The notes under the pieces are model-generated. The model saw only the letters and a list, made by a program, of their open reading frames with translations, was not told the origin of the DNA and made no database searches. The translations under genes and the position numbers were made by a program. From an uncultured Coriobacteriaceae bacterium (GTDB taxonomy: Bacteria; Actinomycetota; Coriobacteriia; Coriobacteriales; Atopobiaceae): a stretch of 64,000 nucleotides of DNA. The stretch lies in contig CADBDT010000005.1 of assembly GCA_902793465.1 (NCBI GenBank), positions 1-64,000 of the forward strand. The letters are read 5' to 3'. Positions 25,254 through 34,322 of the stretch are shown in pieces; position 1 is the first letter of the stretch, and every line of letters starts with the position of its first letter.

Positions 25254-26273
25254 ATGAGAAAACCCGGACAGATGGAGGCGTTTGACGCCCTTTACACCAT
25301 TGCGGCCAAAGACGGCCGAGAAGAGGCGTTGTTTGGCAACAGCTTTGGGTTGGCGCGGGGCGTGTACGAACGCACGCTCATAGGGAGCGGCTATCCTACG
25401 GCATACCTCGAGTTCCCCCTTTTGGGCGAACCATGCTTCGACTTGCTGTCGGTACACGCCAGCGTGGAGACTGGCTCGCGGTTTGCGCCCGGGGCGGGCT
25501 TTGGGTATCAAGGCATGTTCGACTGGTTTGCGGGCATTCCCAAACAGGGCAAAAGAGCAAGCTGCGGGATAGAGCTCGACACCTCGACGGGCGAGACGGA
25601 GCGTGCGGGCGTCTATCTGCAGCAGCGCGATCGCCAAGAGCTGGTGGCGCCGTTTTTAGGGAGCATTGGCGAGGCCGCACGTGCGCAGTCGTACCAGGAT
25701 GTGCTCTCTCGCATGCCCGAGGCATGGCCGCCTTCCTATGTGGGACTGTTCCCAGGGCGACCTGGCACGCCGATGCGGATTGGCGGCTACATGGCCGATC
25801 GTGAGCTGATGCGCTGCGCAAACGACCCTGCGTATCTGGGCGATTGCTTCCGCAAGATCGGCTTCGACTCCTTCGATGAGCCCATGCTCGAGCGCTGCGC
25901 CGAGTTCATGCGGCTTGCCCCTTCGATCGACTTCCAGTTCGACATTATGCCGGATGGCTCGCTGAGCGACACGTTTGGCTTGTCTCTGTCGTTCAACGAG
26001 ACCATACCGCGCGAGGCCCATGCATGCATGGATTCCGGCTACGGCGCAACGGTTATGCGGGCACTCCAGAACTGGGGGCTTGTCGACGATCGCTGGAAGA
26101 TGATCGCCGGTGCCGCGTTTGCCCGGCATGTTGGCTACGAGCGCGATGACGGTACGGAAGGACGCTTTGCTCTGTGCATTCTGTTCAACTATGCCAAGGT
26201 GAAGTTCTGTGCCTGCGAGCCGCAACCTGCCAAGTTTTACCTCACCTGTGCCGCCGGCGACGTGGAGGCGTGA
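25254..26273 (+). CDS. unknown protein, apparent relative of the RiPP-locus protein at 36856-37785
   Basis: A 339-residue soluble protein with no recognised domain and no signal or membrane segment. Features: alternating beta-type segments, PSYVGLFPGRPGTPMRIGGY near residues 160-180, DFQFDIMPDGSL near 226-237, and a terminal AKVKF...PAKFYLT near 318-333. By eye the order and spacing of these segments match the protein at 36856-37785 (QIGAMARPG, GVNLDLDERG, YKLGFENG...AKAYL). Both adjoin Nif11-domain genes. The antiparallel strand pattern brings ABBA-type prenyltransferases to mind, but that is a weak impression. The start follows GAAGGCG. Confidence 0.6.
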   Translation: MRKPGQMEAFDALYTIAAKDGREEALFGNSFGLARGVYERTLIGSGYPTAYLEFPLLGEPCFDLLSVHASVETGSRFAPGAGFGYQGMFDWFAGIPKQGKRASCGIELDTSTGETERAGVYLQQRDRQELVAPFLGSIGEAARAQSYQDVLSRMPEAWPPSYVGLFPGRPGTPMRIGGYMADRELMRCANDPAYLGDCFRKIGFDSFDEPMLERCAEFMRLAPSIDFQFDIMPDGSLSDTFGLSLSFNETIPREAHACMDSGYGATVMRALQNWGLVDDRWKMIAGAAFARHVGYERDDGTEGRFALCILFNYAKVKFCACEPQPAKFYLTCAAGDVEA

Positions 26274-26339
26274 GGTTTTCCGTGGATGGCCATAGCTCTC
26301 TTTGCACCGGCCTTCACCGATTCTAGTCCGTGGTTCGGG

Positions 26340-26864
26340 CTAGCCAGACACGACCTTTTCGAACTTGAACAGGCCGCCATCCTCGCCAGGGTAGTCCCCG
26401 GCCTCGTCCTGAGGGAATTGCGGGTCGGAGTGGCGGTCGTTGTAGTACTCGGTAATGTGGAAGCCGCACTTGTTTATGTAGAAGTGGATGTTGCGCCTCT
26501 CGTGGTAGGGCGTGACGAGCTCCCATCGCTCGGCGTCGGGATACCGCGCCTCGATTGCCTGCCAGGCGGCATACCCAAGGTGCTCGTTCTGGTGCTCGGG
26601 GTCCACGAAGATGAAATCGAGCAGCTTGCTGGGACCCTCTCCGGTAACGATGGCTCCGCCGATGAGCTCGCCGTCGCACATGATATGCAGAGCCTCGGCC
26701 CCCGAGGTGGCAAGGGACTCGTCCATGTCACGCTCGGGCGGGATGACCTCGGGAAAGTCGGGAAATGCCTCGGTTGCGGCCAGCGTGAACGCCCGTTGTA
26801 GGTGCTGCTTGAACGCGGATATGTCATTCGGATGGACTGGTTCGAGCGTAACGTTGCGTGCCAT
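26340..26864 (-). CDS. GNAT-family N-acetyltransferase
   Basis: ATG 26864 follows AGGAGGCC. 174 residues. The acetyl-CoA-binding core is visible as LLDFIFVDPEHQNEHLGYAA (R/Q-x-x-G-x-A-type loop) with conserved NIHFYINKCGFHITEYY toward the C-terminus. The substrate is unknown. It is convergent with the 25254-26273 gene, so no shared operon. Confidence 0.85.
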   Translation of the reverse strand: MARNVTLEPVHPNDISAFKQHLQRAFTLAATEAFPDFPEVIPPERDMDESLATSGAEALHIMCDGELIGGAIVTGEGPSKLLDFIFVDPEHQNEHLGYAAWQAIEARYPDAERWELVTPYHERRNIHFYINKCGFHITEYYNDRHSDPQFPQDEAGDYPGEDGGLFKFEKVVSG

Positions 26865-26978
26865 GTGGCCTCCTGCCAGGCGTTGGTGTGCGTGGAGAGA
26901 TTATACCTTGACCGACGTCACGAGAACGTGTTCTTGGGGTAGTGTTAAAGGGCTGCGATTCGACTGCGGAGGGAAGAC

Positions 26979-27188
26979 ATGCGCATTAGATGGGTTGACG
27001 GGTGCGAGGTAAGCGTCATAGCTCGTGACGGCCAGACGACAATATCTGCCAACAGGGAGGGCATGCTCACTTTGGCCAACATCCTCACGGACCTCGCGGA
27101 CGAGCAGCCCGGTGCCCACGTTCATCTGGACGAGCACAATTGCCTCGAGGATGGCTCAAACGAGCTGGTTGTCGAGCACATTCCCTGA
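26979..27188 (+). CDS. Imm32-like immunity protein
   Basis: ATG follows GGAGGGAAGAC. The 69 residues match the Imm32 pattern: TTISANREGMLTLANIL, then AHVHLDEHN and a closing GSNELVVE. Imm32 proteins are predicted immunity factors for polymorphic toxins. There is no toxin gene next to it, so it is an orphan immunity gene or has been recruited to another role. Confidence 0.65.
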   Translation: MRIRWVDGCEVSVIARDGQTTISANREGMLTLANILTDLADEQPGAHVHLDEHNCLEDGSNELVVEHIP

Positions 27189-27249
27189 GGTCACGGTTTT
27201 CGGCGCTTTTACCGGTTTCCGCCATGCAGGAGCCTCTGCCGCACGCTCA

Positions 27250-27777
27250 CTACAGGACTCGCTCCATTACCACAAAGGGAACGCATGGGTCGTCCTCCAG
27301 ACCCGCGTCCAGCACGTCCTCGCCAACAATCACAAAGCCCTCGCTTTGGTAGAGCGCTATGGCGGGCAGGTTGTTGGCCGTTGCGTCGAGCCTGGCGCAG
27401 CGCATGCCGCGCTCGCGTGCCATGCTTAGGCAGGCGCGCAGCAACTGACGAGAGAGGCCCTTTCGGCGCCAGCCGTCGCGTATTACCAGCAGGTGGATGA
27501 CCGCCACGAGCTCGTCGGGAACGCTAACTTGGTACGACAGGCTGCCGTAGTCGTGGCCAAGGTCGTGGTCGATTCCCACGCAACCCAACAGCATGCCGTC
27601 CTTCTGGGCCACAAGCATGCCCCCGTCTTGGACTAGGCCGCAAACGAACTCGGGCGTGGGATGGCCGCCCGACCGCCAGCGACAGTCGTATGGTGTGCCT
27701 ACCATCGCGTCGGCCGTCGAGCGATAGAGCGCAATAATGCTGCTTAGGTCTTGGTCCGTGGCTTGTCGAATGCGCAT
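27250..27777 (-). CDS. GNAT-family N-acetyltransferase
   Basis: A 175-residue GNAT protein. Acetyl-CoA loop RDGWRRKGLSRQLLRA, followed by LDATANNLPAIALYQSEGFV and a C-terminal VMERVL. This is the RimI-like single-domain form. It begins after GAGGAG and is followed 44 bases from its own start by the end of the leftward DUF362 gene, with which it may be co-transcribed. Confidence 0.85.
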   Translation of the reverse strand: MRIRQATDQDLSSIIALYRSTADAMVGTPYDCRWRSGGHPTPEFVCGLVQDGGMLVAQKDGMLLGCVGIDHDLGHDYGSLSYQVSVPDELVAVIHLLVIRDGWRRKGLSRQLLRACLSMARERGMRCARLDATANNLPAIALYQSEGFVIVGEDVLDAGLEDDPCVPFVVMERVL

Positions 27778-27821
27778 TTAGACTCCTCTTCCCAAAGCTA
27801 GTGGGTCTTCCGAGCTCCAAG

Positions 27822-28889
27822 TCATTGCTCCAACAGTGCCTTCGCTATGGCTTCGGCCGTGGGCGGGCATCCCCTAACGCACGTGCTGGCTCCCGCGCAG
27901 CAGCGTCCGATTCCCAGTCCGTCAAGCTCACGACCCCGCCACCCCTGACCGATGTATATGCTGTTGCCCGATGTTTCACCGCTTGCGTACAGTGCGCGGA
28001 CGAGCGAGGCAAAGCAGGCCGAGCACGCCTGGCGCTCATGCACCCCGTGCGTAAGGCGGGCGACGGTACCGGCAGGAGGGGAGTAGGGCTCTGCGTCGGT
28101 CGGCTCGTTGAGCATAACAAGGTCGTCCTCGGACCAGTGGGCCTTGCCAGCTCCATACTCTTGGGCCAAACGAACGTAGGGCACCTCGTCCAGGCCCAGT
28201 CCCATGAGCGCGCACCCATAGGCGTCAATTTGCACGGCATCTGTCCCGGCAAACATGCGATTGGTCTGCACGGGCGTTCCGCCTTCCTCGAAGCAGAGGT
28301 CGCCGCAAATGCTGTCCACCACCACGAGGCCGGGGCGCAGCGCGGCGCCAAGGGCGGCTATGGGCTTGGTGAGGCCCATGGCGTGGAAGCGGCGCTTCTC
28401 TCGGTCGGGAATGCATCCCTTGAGGTTCTTGAGCGCGCAGGTCATGCGCGTCTGACAATGGCCCTTGAGCACGGGAAGATCCACCAGCAGGCTGGCATCC
28501 AGCGCCCTTGCGCATAGTGACATGGGACCCACTGCCGTCTGCACCGCTCGGGCCTTGTCTGCCTTGAGGTCATAGAACGGCACGTCGTAGCGCTTGCAAA
28601 CCTCATCGTAGCCCGCCGTGCGCATGGCGCGCAAGGTCTTGTCGCCAATCCAGCTGCTCTCTATTACGCTTATGTCTTGCACGCCGCACGCGCGAAAGTA
28701 CTCTATGCAGCCACTCAAGACGCCGGGATGCGTTACTGCGCCGGACTCGGGTGCGCTGGAAAGCACGAGGTTGGGTTTGAGTGCAACCGACCCATTGCAC
28801 GGCACGAGTGATATGGCGTCGCATGCCTGGAGCAGTCGCATGGTCATGTAGTGCGCGTCCGTGCCGTATATTTGCCAAATCGCTCCCAT
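27822..28889 (-). CDS. DUF362-domain protein with Cys-rich C-terminus
   Basis: I place the start at ATG 28889, after GGAGG; the frame stays open for 79 more codons upstream without a site. The 355 residues are a DUF362 domain (KPNLVLSSAPESGAVTHP, PVLKGHCQTRMTCALKNLKG, FAGTDAVQIDAYG). Several Cys near the end (CSACF, GIGRCCAG, TCVRGCPP) could hold an iron-sulfur cluster. Many DUF362 proteins are ferredoxin-like; their chemistry is not well established. Confidence 0.8.
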   Translation of the reverse strand: MGAIWQIYGTDAHYMTMRLLQACDAISLVPCNGSVALKPNLVLSSAPESGAVTHPGVLSGCIEYFRACGVQDISVIESSWIGDKTLRAMRTAGYDEVCKRYDVPFYDLKADKARAVQTAVGPMSLCARALDASLLVDLPVLKGHCQTRMTCALKNLKGCIPDREKRRFHAMGLTKPIAALGAALRPGLVVVDSICGDLCFEEGGTPVQTNRMFAGTDAVQIDAYGCALMGLGLDEVPYVRLAQEYGAGKAHWSEDDLVMLNEPTDAEPYSPPAGTVARLTHGVHERQACSACFASLVRALYASGETSGNSIYIGQGWRGRELDGLGIGRCCAGASTCVRGCPPTAEAIAKALLEQ

Positions 28890-29216
28890 GCGAATGCCTC
28901 CGCTCCTCAGGTTCCCACGCATTGGAATCATAGTATAAAAGGACATCATGGACGGGGTGTCGTTCCCAAGGCGTGATTGTCGCGCCTTTATCACGTTCTT
29001 CTTGGAAATAACAGTCTTGCATTGCACGTGTTTGGACTGTTGCTCATGTTTAGCATTCCCATGCCAGCGGGATTCGACATATTCCATTTCCTGGGAGGGA
29101 ACTAGTCGCCCCTGCTCAAACGACATTTGGCTCGTGGAGGCCGCTTGGGAGTTTGCTAGCGATGCACGCTAGTCGTGCGTGCTACCATAAAAAGCAACCG
29201 AGTCGAAAGGAGTCAC
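28890..29216. other. divergent intergenic region without recognised gene
   Basis: About 330 bases between the leftward DUF362 gene and the rightward phosphatase gene. It should contain both promoters. A short palindrome (GCACGCTAGTCGTGCGTGC) ends near 29182. No small ORF here has convincing support. Confidence 0.4.
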
Positions 29217-30686
29217 ATGAAAAAGAGCAGGTACGGTATATTTTTGGCCACCCTGCTGGCCATTCTTCTGGCGTTTGGCCCGCTCGTAGGGTGCTCCTCG
29301 CAGGTGGGTAGCGCGTCTGGGGGCAGCCAGGCTGCGTCTGCCGCAGGCAGTGCGTCTGCAGATGGCCAGAGCACGCAATCCGCGGGAGCTACCGCCAAGA
29401 CCTCCGAATACGCGGACGCTTGGAAGCCACGCGATGGCTACACGCTCAAGAAGGTCGTGGCCGTGAGCCGGCACAACCTGCGCGCCCCGCAGGAGAAGGA
29501 CATGGAGGAGCTAAGCAAGTCCACGACGCACAACTGGATCTCCTGGTCCTCCAACGGCAGCGAGCTAACCGTAAAGGGTGGGGTCGCCGAGACCATAATG
29601 GGCGAGTTCTTCCGCAAGTGGCTGGAAAACGAGAAGCTCATTCCACAGAACTACATGCCCGCCGAGGGAGAGGTGCGCTTCTATGCGAACCCACGCCAGC
29701 GCACGCTCGCAACGGCGCAGTTCTTCTCCACAGGTCTTCTGCCCGTGGCGAACGCTACCGTTGAGTACCACGGAGAGTACGATTCCCGCGACCCGACCTT
29801 CATGCCCCGCTTTGGGTACGTGAGCGGCAGCTACACGGATGCGGCGTCCAAGGAGATCGCGGCGCAGGGTGGCGACAAGGGCCTCGCCGGAGTCGACGCC
29901 GACCTGCAGGAGAGCTACGACCTTATCCAAGAGGTTCTCGACTACAAGAACTCGCCGGCATACAAGGCCGGCGAGGCCAAGGACCTAAAGGTCGGAGATG
30001 CAAAGTATACGATCGAGCTCGACAAGGAGCCGGCCGTGTCCGGTTCCCTAAAGACGGCAAACAGCCTTTCCGACGCCCTTACGCTGCAGTACTACGAGGC
30101 CGACACCATTGCCGACGCGTCCTTTGGCAAGGAGCTCTCCTACGAGCAGTGGCAGAAGATCGCGTCCGTAAAGAACGCGTACGGCGACCGTCGCTACAAC
30201 TCCAAGCTTGTGGGCGTGGACTGCGCGCGCCTGCTTGTTTCCGAGGTCTCGAGCGAGCTGGGCAAGGACAACCTCCGCTTCTCGTTCCTGTGCGGTCACG
30301 ACTCCAACCAATCGAGCTTCCTGCATGCGTTGGGCGTAAAGAGCTACGACTTGCCCAGCACCATCGAGACGAAGACCCCCATTGGCGGCAAGATTCTGTT
30401 TGAGGTATGGGAAAACGCCTCGGGCGAGCAGTTCTGCAACATTCGCTACGTGTATGCCACAGCCGATCAGGTGCGCAACCTCGACCTGCTTTCTCTTACA
30501 AACACTCCAGCTTCGTACGACCTCGAGTTTGAGGGCATTAGCCGCGGCTCCAACGGGCTCTACGCGCTTGCCGACGTCAAGAAGCTCCTCTCCGACACCG
30601 TGGCTGCCTACGACAAGCTTCCGACCGACTACCCCGACCAGTCTGGCCAGGCCGACCAGGTCCAGCAACTGGACCAAGCCGCGTAG
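29217..30686 (+). CDS. histidine acid phosphatase-type lipoprotein
   Basis: ATG 29217 follows AAAGGAG. A lipobox (GPLVGCSS) shows export and lipidation, then a Ser/Gly/Ala linker. The 489-residue protein has the branch-2 histidine phosphatase motifs: VSRHNLRAP (RHGxRxP with Asn for Gly) near residue 84 and a C-terminal CGHDSN proton-donor motif near residue 361. Family members are phytases and glucose-1-phosphatases, so a surface phosphatase that scavenges phosphate from organic phosphates is expected. It ends with an LDQAA tail. It is a single-gene unit. Confidence 0.85.
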   Translation: MKKSRYGIFLATLLAILLAFGPLVGCSSQVGSASGGSQAASAAGSASADGQSTQSAGATAKTSEYADAWKPRDGYTLKKVVAVSRHNLRAPQEKDMEELSKSTTHNWISWSSNGSELTVKGGVAETIMGEFFRKWLENEKLIPQNYMPAEGEVRFYANPRQRTLATAQFFSTGLLPVANATVEYHGEYDSRDPTFMPRFGYVSGSYTDAASKEIAAQGGDKGLAGVDADLQESYDLIQEVLDYKNSPAYKAGEAKDLKVGDAKYTIELDKEPAVSGSLKTANSLSDALTLQYYEADTIADASFGKELSYEQWQKIASVKNAYGDRRYNSKLVGVDCARLLVSEVSSELGKDNLRFSFLCGHDSNQSSFLHALGVKSYDLPSTIETKTPIGGKILFEVWENASGEQFCNIRYVYATADQVRNLDLLSLTNTPASYDLEFEGISRGSNGLYALADVKKLLSDTVAAYDKLPTDYPDQSGQADQVQQLDQAA

Positions 30687-30762
30687 GGAGCTTTGGGCCA
30701 CTGAACCCATTGCGATGCACATAGGTCAATACTGCGCTAGACCTTCCGAAAACGAGGTGGAC

Positions 30763-30853
30763 AAAGGGGATACTCCTTCCAGTGTGCGTCGCTCATAGCG
30801 CGCTCATGATGTGATGGGTTGCTCGCGACATACGCTGGAGGGAGTATCCCCTT
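30763..30853. repeat. hairpin element with GGGGATACTCC arms, divergent member
   Basis: Arms AAAGGGGATACTCC and GGAGTATCCCCTT lie at the two ends of a ~91-base element, with further pairing (CCAG...CTGG, GTCGC...GCGAC). The end sequences match the 43.9/49.7/51.9-kb elements but the interior is different. Confidence 0.65.
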
Positions 30854-30920
30854 CGTGCACCCTACGCCACCAAGCGGTGCCGCGCGGCCTGTCCAAGGCT
30901 AGGCCGCACGACACAAAAAA

Positions 30921-31075
30921 GTGTACATTCTTTGGGCTGGCGATTGCTGCCAACAGGCCTTTTGCAAAACGAGGTCCAAAGAATGTGCACCTCGTATTTT
31001 ATGAGGTGCACATTCTTCGCGTCGAATATTGCAAAAGGCCTGTTGGTATCCAGAGACGGGCAAAAGAATGTACAC
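30921..31075. repeat. alternating-word hairpin locus (word GTGTACATTCTTTG)
   Basis: Copies in +,-,+,- order at 30921-30934, 30977-30990, 31006-31018 and 31061-31075. The spacers also pair (GCCAACAGGCCTTTTGCAAA with TTGCAAAAGGCCTGTTGG), so the whole 155 bases can fold into one long branched hairpin. Both strands give similar open frames only because of this symmetry. Confidence 0.75.
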
Positions 31076-31306
31076 ATTTTCCGAGCCTCCCTCACGGGCT
31101 AGGCTCCCTAGAGGTCGACCTTGCTAAAACCTTCTGCTAGATTATCCAAATACGCCTTGAACTTAGGGCGAGACTCCTGTTTCCACCTCACGCAGTGTGC
31201 TTTCTTTCAGCCAGGCGGTTGTTCCCGCAGCAGCGCAAGCCGTGGCGTTGCGCTACACTGGTAACAAACGTCGCAACGTTTACTGCTGGAGCGAGGCAGG
31301 CCTGCT

Positions 31307-33619
31307 ATGACCTATTCCATCATTGGCATACTTGCAGCTATTATCCTGGTAATCATGAACAGGGATGTGCTTTGGGGCAGCGACGAGCACAACCAGAGCG
31401 TTACGAGGCGCAACTATCGCAACTTTTTGGCTGGCGTTCTGGGCTACTACATTACCGATCTGCTCTGGGGCATCTTGGAATCCAACCAGCTGATTTCGAT
31501 GCTCTATGCCGATACCGTTATCCACTTTGTGGCAATGGCGCTAGCGGTAATGCTCTGGACGCGCTATGCGGTTTCGTACCTTGAGGACACGAGCTTCTTT
31601 GGGGTGCTGCTCAATCGAGTGGGAACGATCTTCGTGTGCTTTGAGGTTGCGGTCGTGTGCCTCAACTTCTTCCAGCCCGTCCTGTTTTGGTTCGATGGGT
31701 CGGGCGCGTACCATGCGGAAGTCGCGCGCTACATTACGCTTGTGGTGCAGATCCTTCTGTTTCTCCTGACCTCTGTCTATACGCTGCGCGTGACGTCGAG
31801 GACACAGGGAACAACGCGACGTCGCAACTTTACCATTGGGCTCTTTGGCATCGTAATGATCGCCCTTATTGGCATCCAGGTTGTATACCCGCTTTTGCCA
31901 TGCTATGCCATGGGCTACATGTTGGGCACGTGTTTGCTGCACAGCTATGTTGTGGAGGACGAGAAGGACGAGTACCGCTTGGAACTCGAGGAGTCACTTA
32001 AGCGAGAGCGCCAGCAAAGGGAGGAGATCCACGAGAGCAGGGAGGCCCTCAAAGACGCGCTGGCCACGGCGGAGGAGGCAAACAAGGCAAAGACGGCTTT
32101 TCTCTCCAACATGAGTCACGAGATTCGCACACCTATGAACGCGATTATTGGCCTGGACAACATTGCCCTTGCAGACCCGACCATAAGCGAATCCACCCGC
32201 CAAAACCTGCAGATGATAGACACCTCGGCGCATCATCTGCTGGGCATCATAAACGACATCCTGGACATGAGCCGCATCGAGAGCGGCCGCATGGTGGTTA
32301 AGCAGGAGGAGTTCTCGTTCGTTCACGTGCTCGACCAGGTAAACGCGATTATTGGCGGGCAGTGCAACGACAAGGGCCTGCATTACGAATGTCACGTTCC
32401 AACCAACATGCACGACTGCTACGTGGGAGACGACCAAAAGCTGCGCCAGGCGCTCATTAACGTGCTGGGCAATGCCGTAAAGTTTACGCCTGAGGGAGGC
32501 TCTGTAACCCTTTCCATCCAAACGACCATGCGCTACGGGGGCAAGTCCACCCTTCGCTTTACCATCTCGGACACGGGCATTGGCATGAGCGAGGAATACC
32601 TGCCCATGATCTTTGACCCGTTTAGCCAGGAGGACGCATCTGCCGCAAGCGCATATGGGAGCACGGGCCTTGGCATGCCCATTACCAAGAGTATTGTGGA
32701 GCTCATGGGCGGCACCATAGAGGTGGAAAGCCAAAAGGGAAAGGGAACGACGTTTGTTATTACAATAACGCTAACCGAGTCTTTGCCACGGGAGCAGGCG
32801 GAAGGCGAGGAGCTGGACCTCAAGAGTCTGCGTCTGCTGGTAATAGACGACGACAGCATTGCCTGCGAGCATGCGAAGCTTGTGTTTGAGCAGGTGGGTA
32901 TGGTTTGCGAAACGGTGCTTTCTGGCGCGGAGGGGCTGGAGCAGGTAAAGATGTGCCGCGTGCGCCGCGAACCGTACAACATTATTTTGCTGGATCGCAA
33001 GATGCCCGGCATGGACGGCATAGAGACGGCCCGTCGGATTCGCGAGGAAGTGGGCGAGCGAGACGCCGTTGTTATTCTTACCACTTATAACTGGGAGGAC
33101 ATCGTAGACGAGGCGAAAGCCGCGGGAGTGGACGCGTTTGTGTCCAAGCCGCTGCTCGCGGAGCGCGTGCTGGACGAGTACAGCAAGGTTCGCTCGCGTA
33201 AGGGTTCGCATGCCCCGAAGCAGAGTGTAGACCTTGCTGGGCGACGAGTGCTGCTTGCGGAGGACGTGGACGTAAACGCCCAGATTATGGAAATGATGCT
33301 CTCCATGCACGGGATAGAGGTGGAGCATGCGGAAAACGGCCGTGTGGCCGTAGATATGTTTGCAGCTCACGAAGCAGGGTATTACGACGCCATTCTTATG
33401 GACATACGCATGCCCGAGATGAACGGCCTGGATGCCACCAAGACCATCCGCGCTATGAGTCGCTCCGACGCGCAGGAGATTCCCATAATTGCCCTAACGG
33501 CGAACGCCTTCGACGAGGACGTGCGCCACAGCATGCAGGCGGGCCTTAACGCGCACCTGAGCAAGCCCGTGGAGCCCGACGTCCTTTTGCAGACGCTCAA
33601 GGAGCTTATTTCGACGTAG
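31307..33619 (+). CDS. hybrid sensor histidine kinase with two receiver domains
   Basis: A 770-residue protein. Residues 1-215 hold about seven membrane helices, the probable sensor. A coiled coil lies at about 218-260. HisKA has the phosphoacceptor H271 in FLSNMSHEIRTPMN. HATPase_c has DTGIGMSEEY and STGLGMPITK. Receiver 1 carries D563 in LLDRKMPGMDG and receiver 2 carries D699 in MDIRMPEMNG. There is no HPt domain, so phosphate must pass to a separate protein or the receivers act locally. No DNA-binding response regulator gene is adjacent. Confidence 0.92.
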   Translation: MTYSIIGILAAIILVIMNRDVLWGSDEHNQSVTRRNYRNFLAGVLGYYITDLLWGILESNQLISMLYADTVIHFVAMALAVMLWTRYAVSYLEDTSFFGVLLNRVGTIFVCFEVAVVCLNFFQPVLFWFDGSGAYHAEVARYITLVVQILLFLLTSVYTLRVTSRTQGTTRRRNFTIGLFGIVMIALIGIQVVYPLLPCYAMGYMLGTCLLHSYVVEDEKDEYRLELEESLKRERQQREEIHESREALKDALATAEEANKAKTAFLSNMSHEIRTPMNAIIGLDNIALADPTISESTRQNLQMIDTSAHHLLGIINDILDMSRIESGRMVVKQEEFSFVHVLDQVNAIIGGQCNDKGLHYECHVPTNMHDCYVGDDQKLRQALINVLGNAVKFTPEGGSVTLSIQTTMRYGGKSTLRFTISDTGIGMSEEYLPMIFDPFSQEDASAASAYGSTGLGMPITKSIVELMGGTIEVESQKGKGTTFVITITLTESLPREQAEGEELDLKSLRLLVIDDDSIACEHAKLVFEQVGMVCETVLSGAEGLEQVKMCRVRREPYNIILLDRKMPGMDGIETARRIREEVGERDAVVILTTYNWEDIVDEAKAAGVDAFVSKPLLAERVLDEYSKVRSRKGSHAPKQSVDLAGRRVLLAEDVDVNAQIMEMMLSMHGIEVEHAENGRVAVDMFAAHEAGYYDAILMDIRMPEMNGLDATKTIRAMSRSDAQEIPIIALTANAFDEDVRHSMQAGLNAHLSKPVEPDVLLQTLKELIST

Positions 33620-33651
33620 TAGCTAGGACGGCCGACTACGTTCATCCCCAT

Positions 33652-33680
33652 TTGTGGTCTAACGAGCATAACTGTATAAT
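33652..33680 (+). promoter_or_regulatory. promoter of the 33715 lipoprotein gene
   Basis: TTGTGG (33652-33657), a 17-base spacer and TATAAT (33675-33680), 35 bases before the start codon. Confidence 0.65.
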
Positions 33681-33714
33681 CAATTAGTAGTGATGAGCGG
33701 ACGAAAGGACGACC

Positions 33715-34236
33715 ATGGGTAACATATTTGGAGCCAGTGGCCTGCAAAAGGCACATAAGGGGATGTTTGTTGTGCTCGTCGTTCTTGTTCTTGCCGGAGT
33801 GTTGTGCTCGGGCTGCGCAAAGGCGTCGGACTCAACGCAGAGTGCGGCGGGTAGCCAGTCGACGAGTGGCAGCCAGTCCGCTAGCAGCGACCAGTCGGCA
33901 AGCGTCGGCAGTCCGCAGGTGCCATCGGATGCAATATCTTGGCAGGAGGCGTCGAAGTACGTCGGACAGGTAGTTACCATCTACGGACAGGTCGTTAACG
34001 TTACGATTGACACCGAAGACTCGAAGAATCCTACCTACTTTGATATGGGAGCGGCTTATCCCGACACAAATCGCTTTACGATGATCGTTTACGGCGAGGA
34101 CAAGCTCGAATTTCCCGAATCTCCCGACACGATGTATGAGGGCAAGACAATTGCCGTGAGCGGCGAAGTATACGAGCACGACAACGTCTGCTACATTAAG
34201 GCCACTTCGCCCTCGCAGGTGGAGGTGCTCGACTAG
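33715..34236 (+). CDS. small lipoprotein with OB-fold-like domain
   Basis: The start follows GAAAGGACG. The signal peptide ends in VLCSGC, a lipobox, followed by a Ser/Gln-rich linker (about 38-65). The remaining ~105 residues (YVGQVVTIYGQVVNVTI, then GKTIAVSGEVYEHDNVCYI) have the strand pattern of an OB-fold like those of small secreted nucleic-acid-binding-like or YgiW/BOF-type proteins. The role is unknown. A strong terminator follows. Confidence 0.7.
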   Translation: MGNIFGASGLQKAHKGMFVVLVVLVLAGVLCSGCAKASDSTQSAAGSQSTSGSQSASSDQSASVGSPQVPSDAISWQEASKYVGQVVTIYGQVVNVTIDTEDSKNPTYFDMGAAYPDTNRFTMIVYGEDKLEFPESPDTMYEGKTIAVSGEVYEHDNVCYIKATSPSQVEVLD

Positions 34237-34251
34237 CGCTGCCGTCCCCGA

Positions 34252-34300
34252 CCCTAAAGAAGCGTCGGATAGCCTCACGGATCCGACTCTTCTTTAGGGG
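34252..34300. terminator. bidirectional hairpin terminator
   Basis: Arms CCCTAAAGAAGCGTCGGAT and ATCCGACTCTTCTTTAGGG lie between convergent lipoprotein genes. There is no long T run; the symmetry would serve both strands. A partial copy of one arm (CGCTTCTTTAGGGACAGG) recurs near 35164. Confidence 0.6.
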
Positions 34301-34322
34301 CAGACCAAGTTGTGGCTACCAT

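Noticed and set aside
30811-31140. Protein-coding ORFs on both strands with similar sequence
   Set aside because: The two opposite frames encode similar peptides only because the DNA is a long inverted repeat; there is no start signal or recognisable domain.
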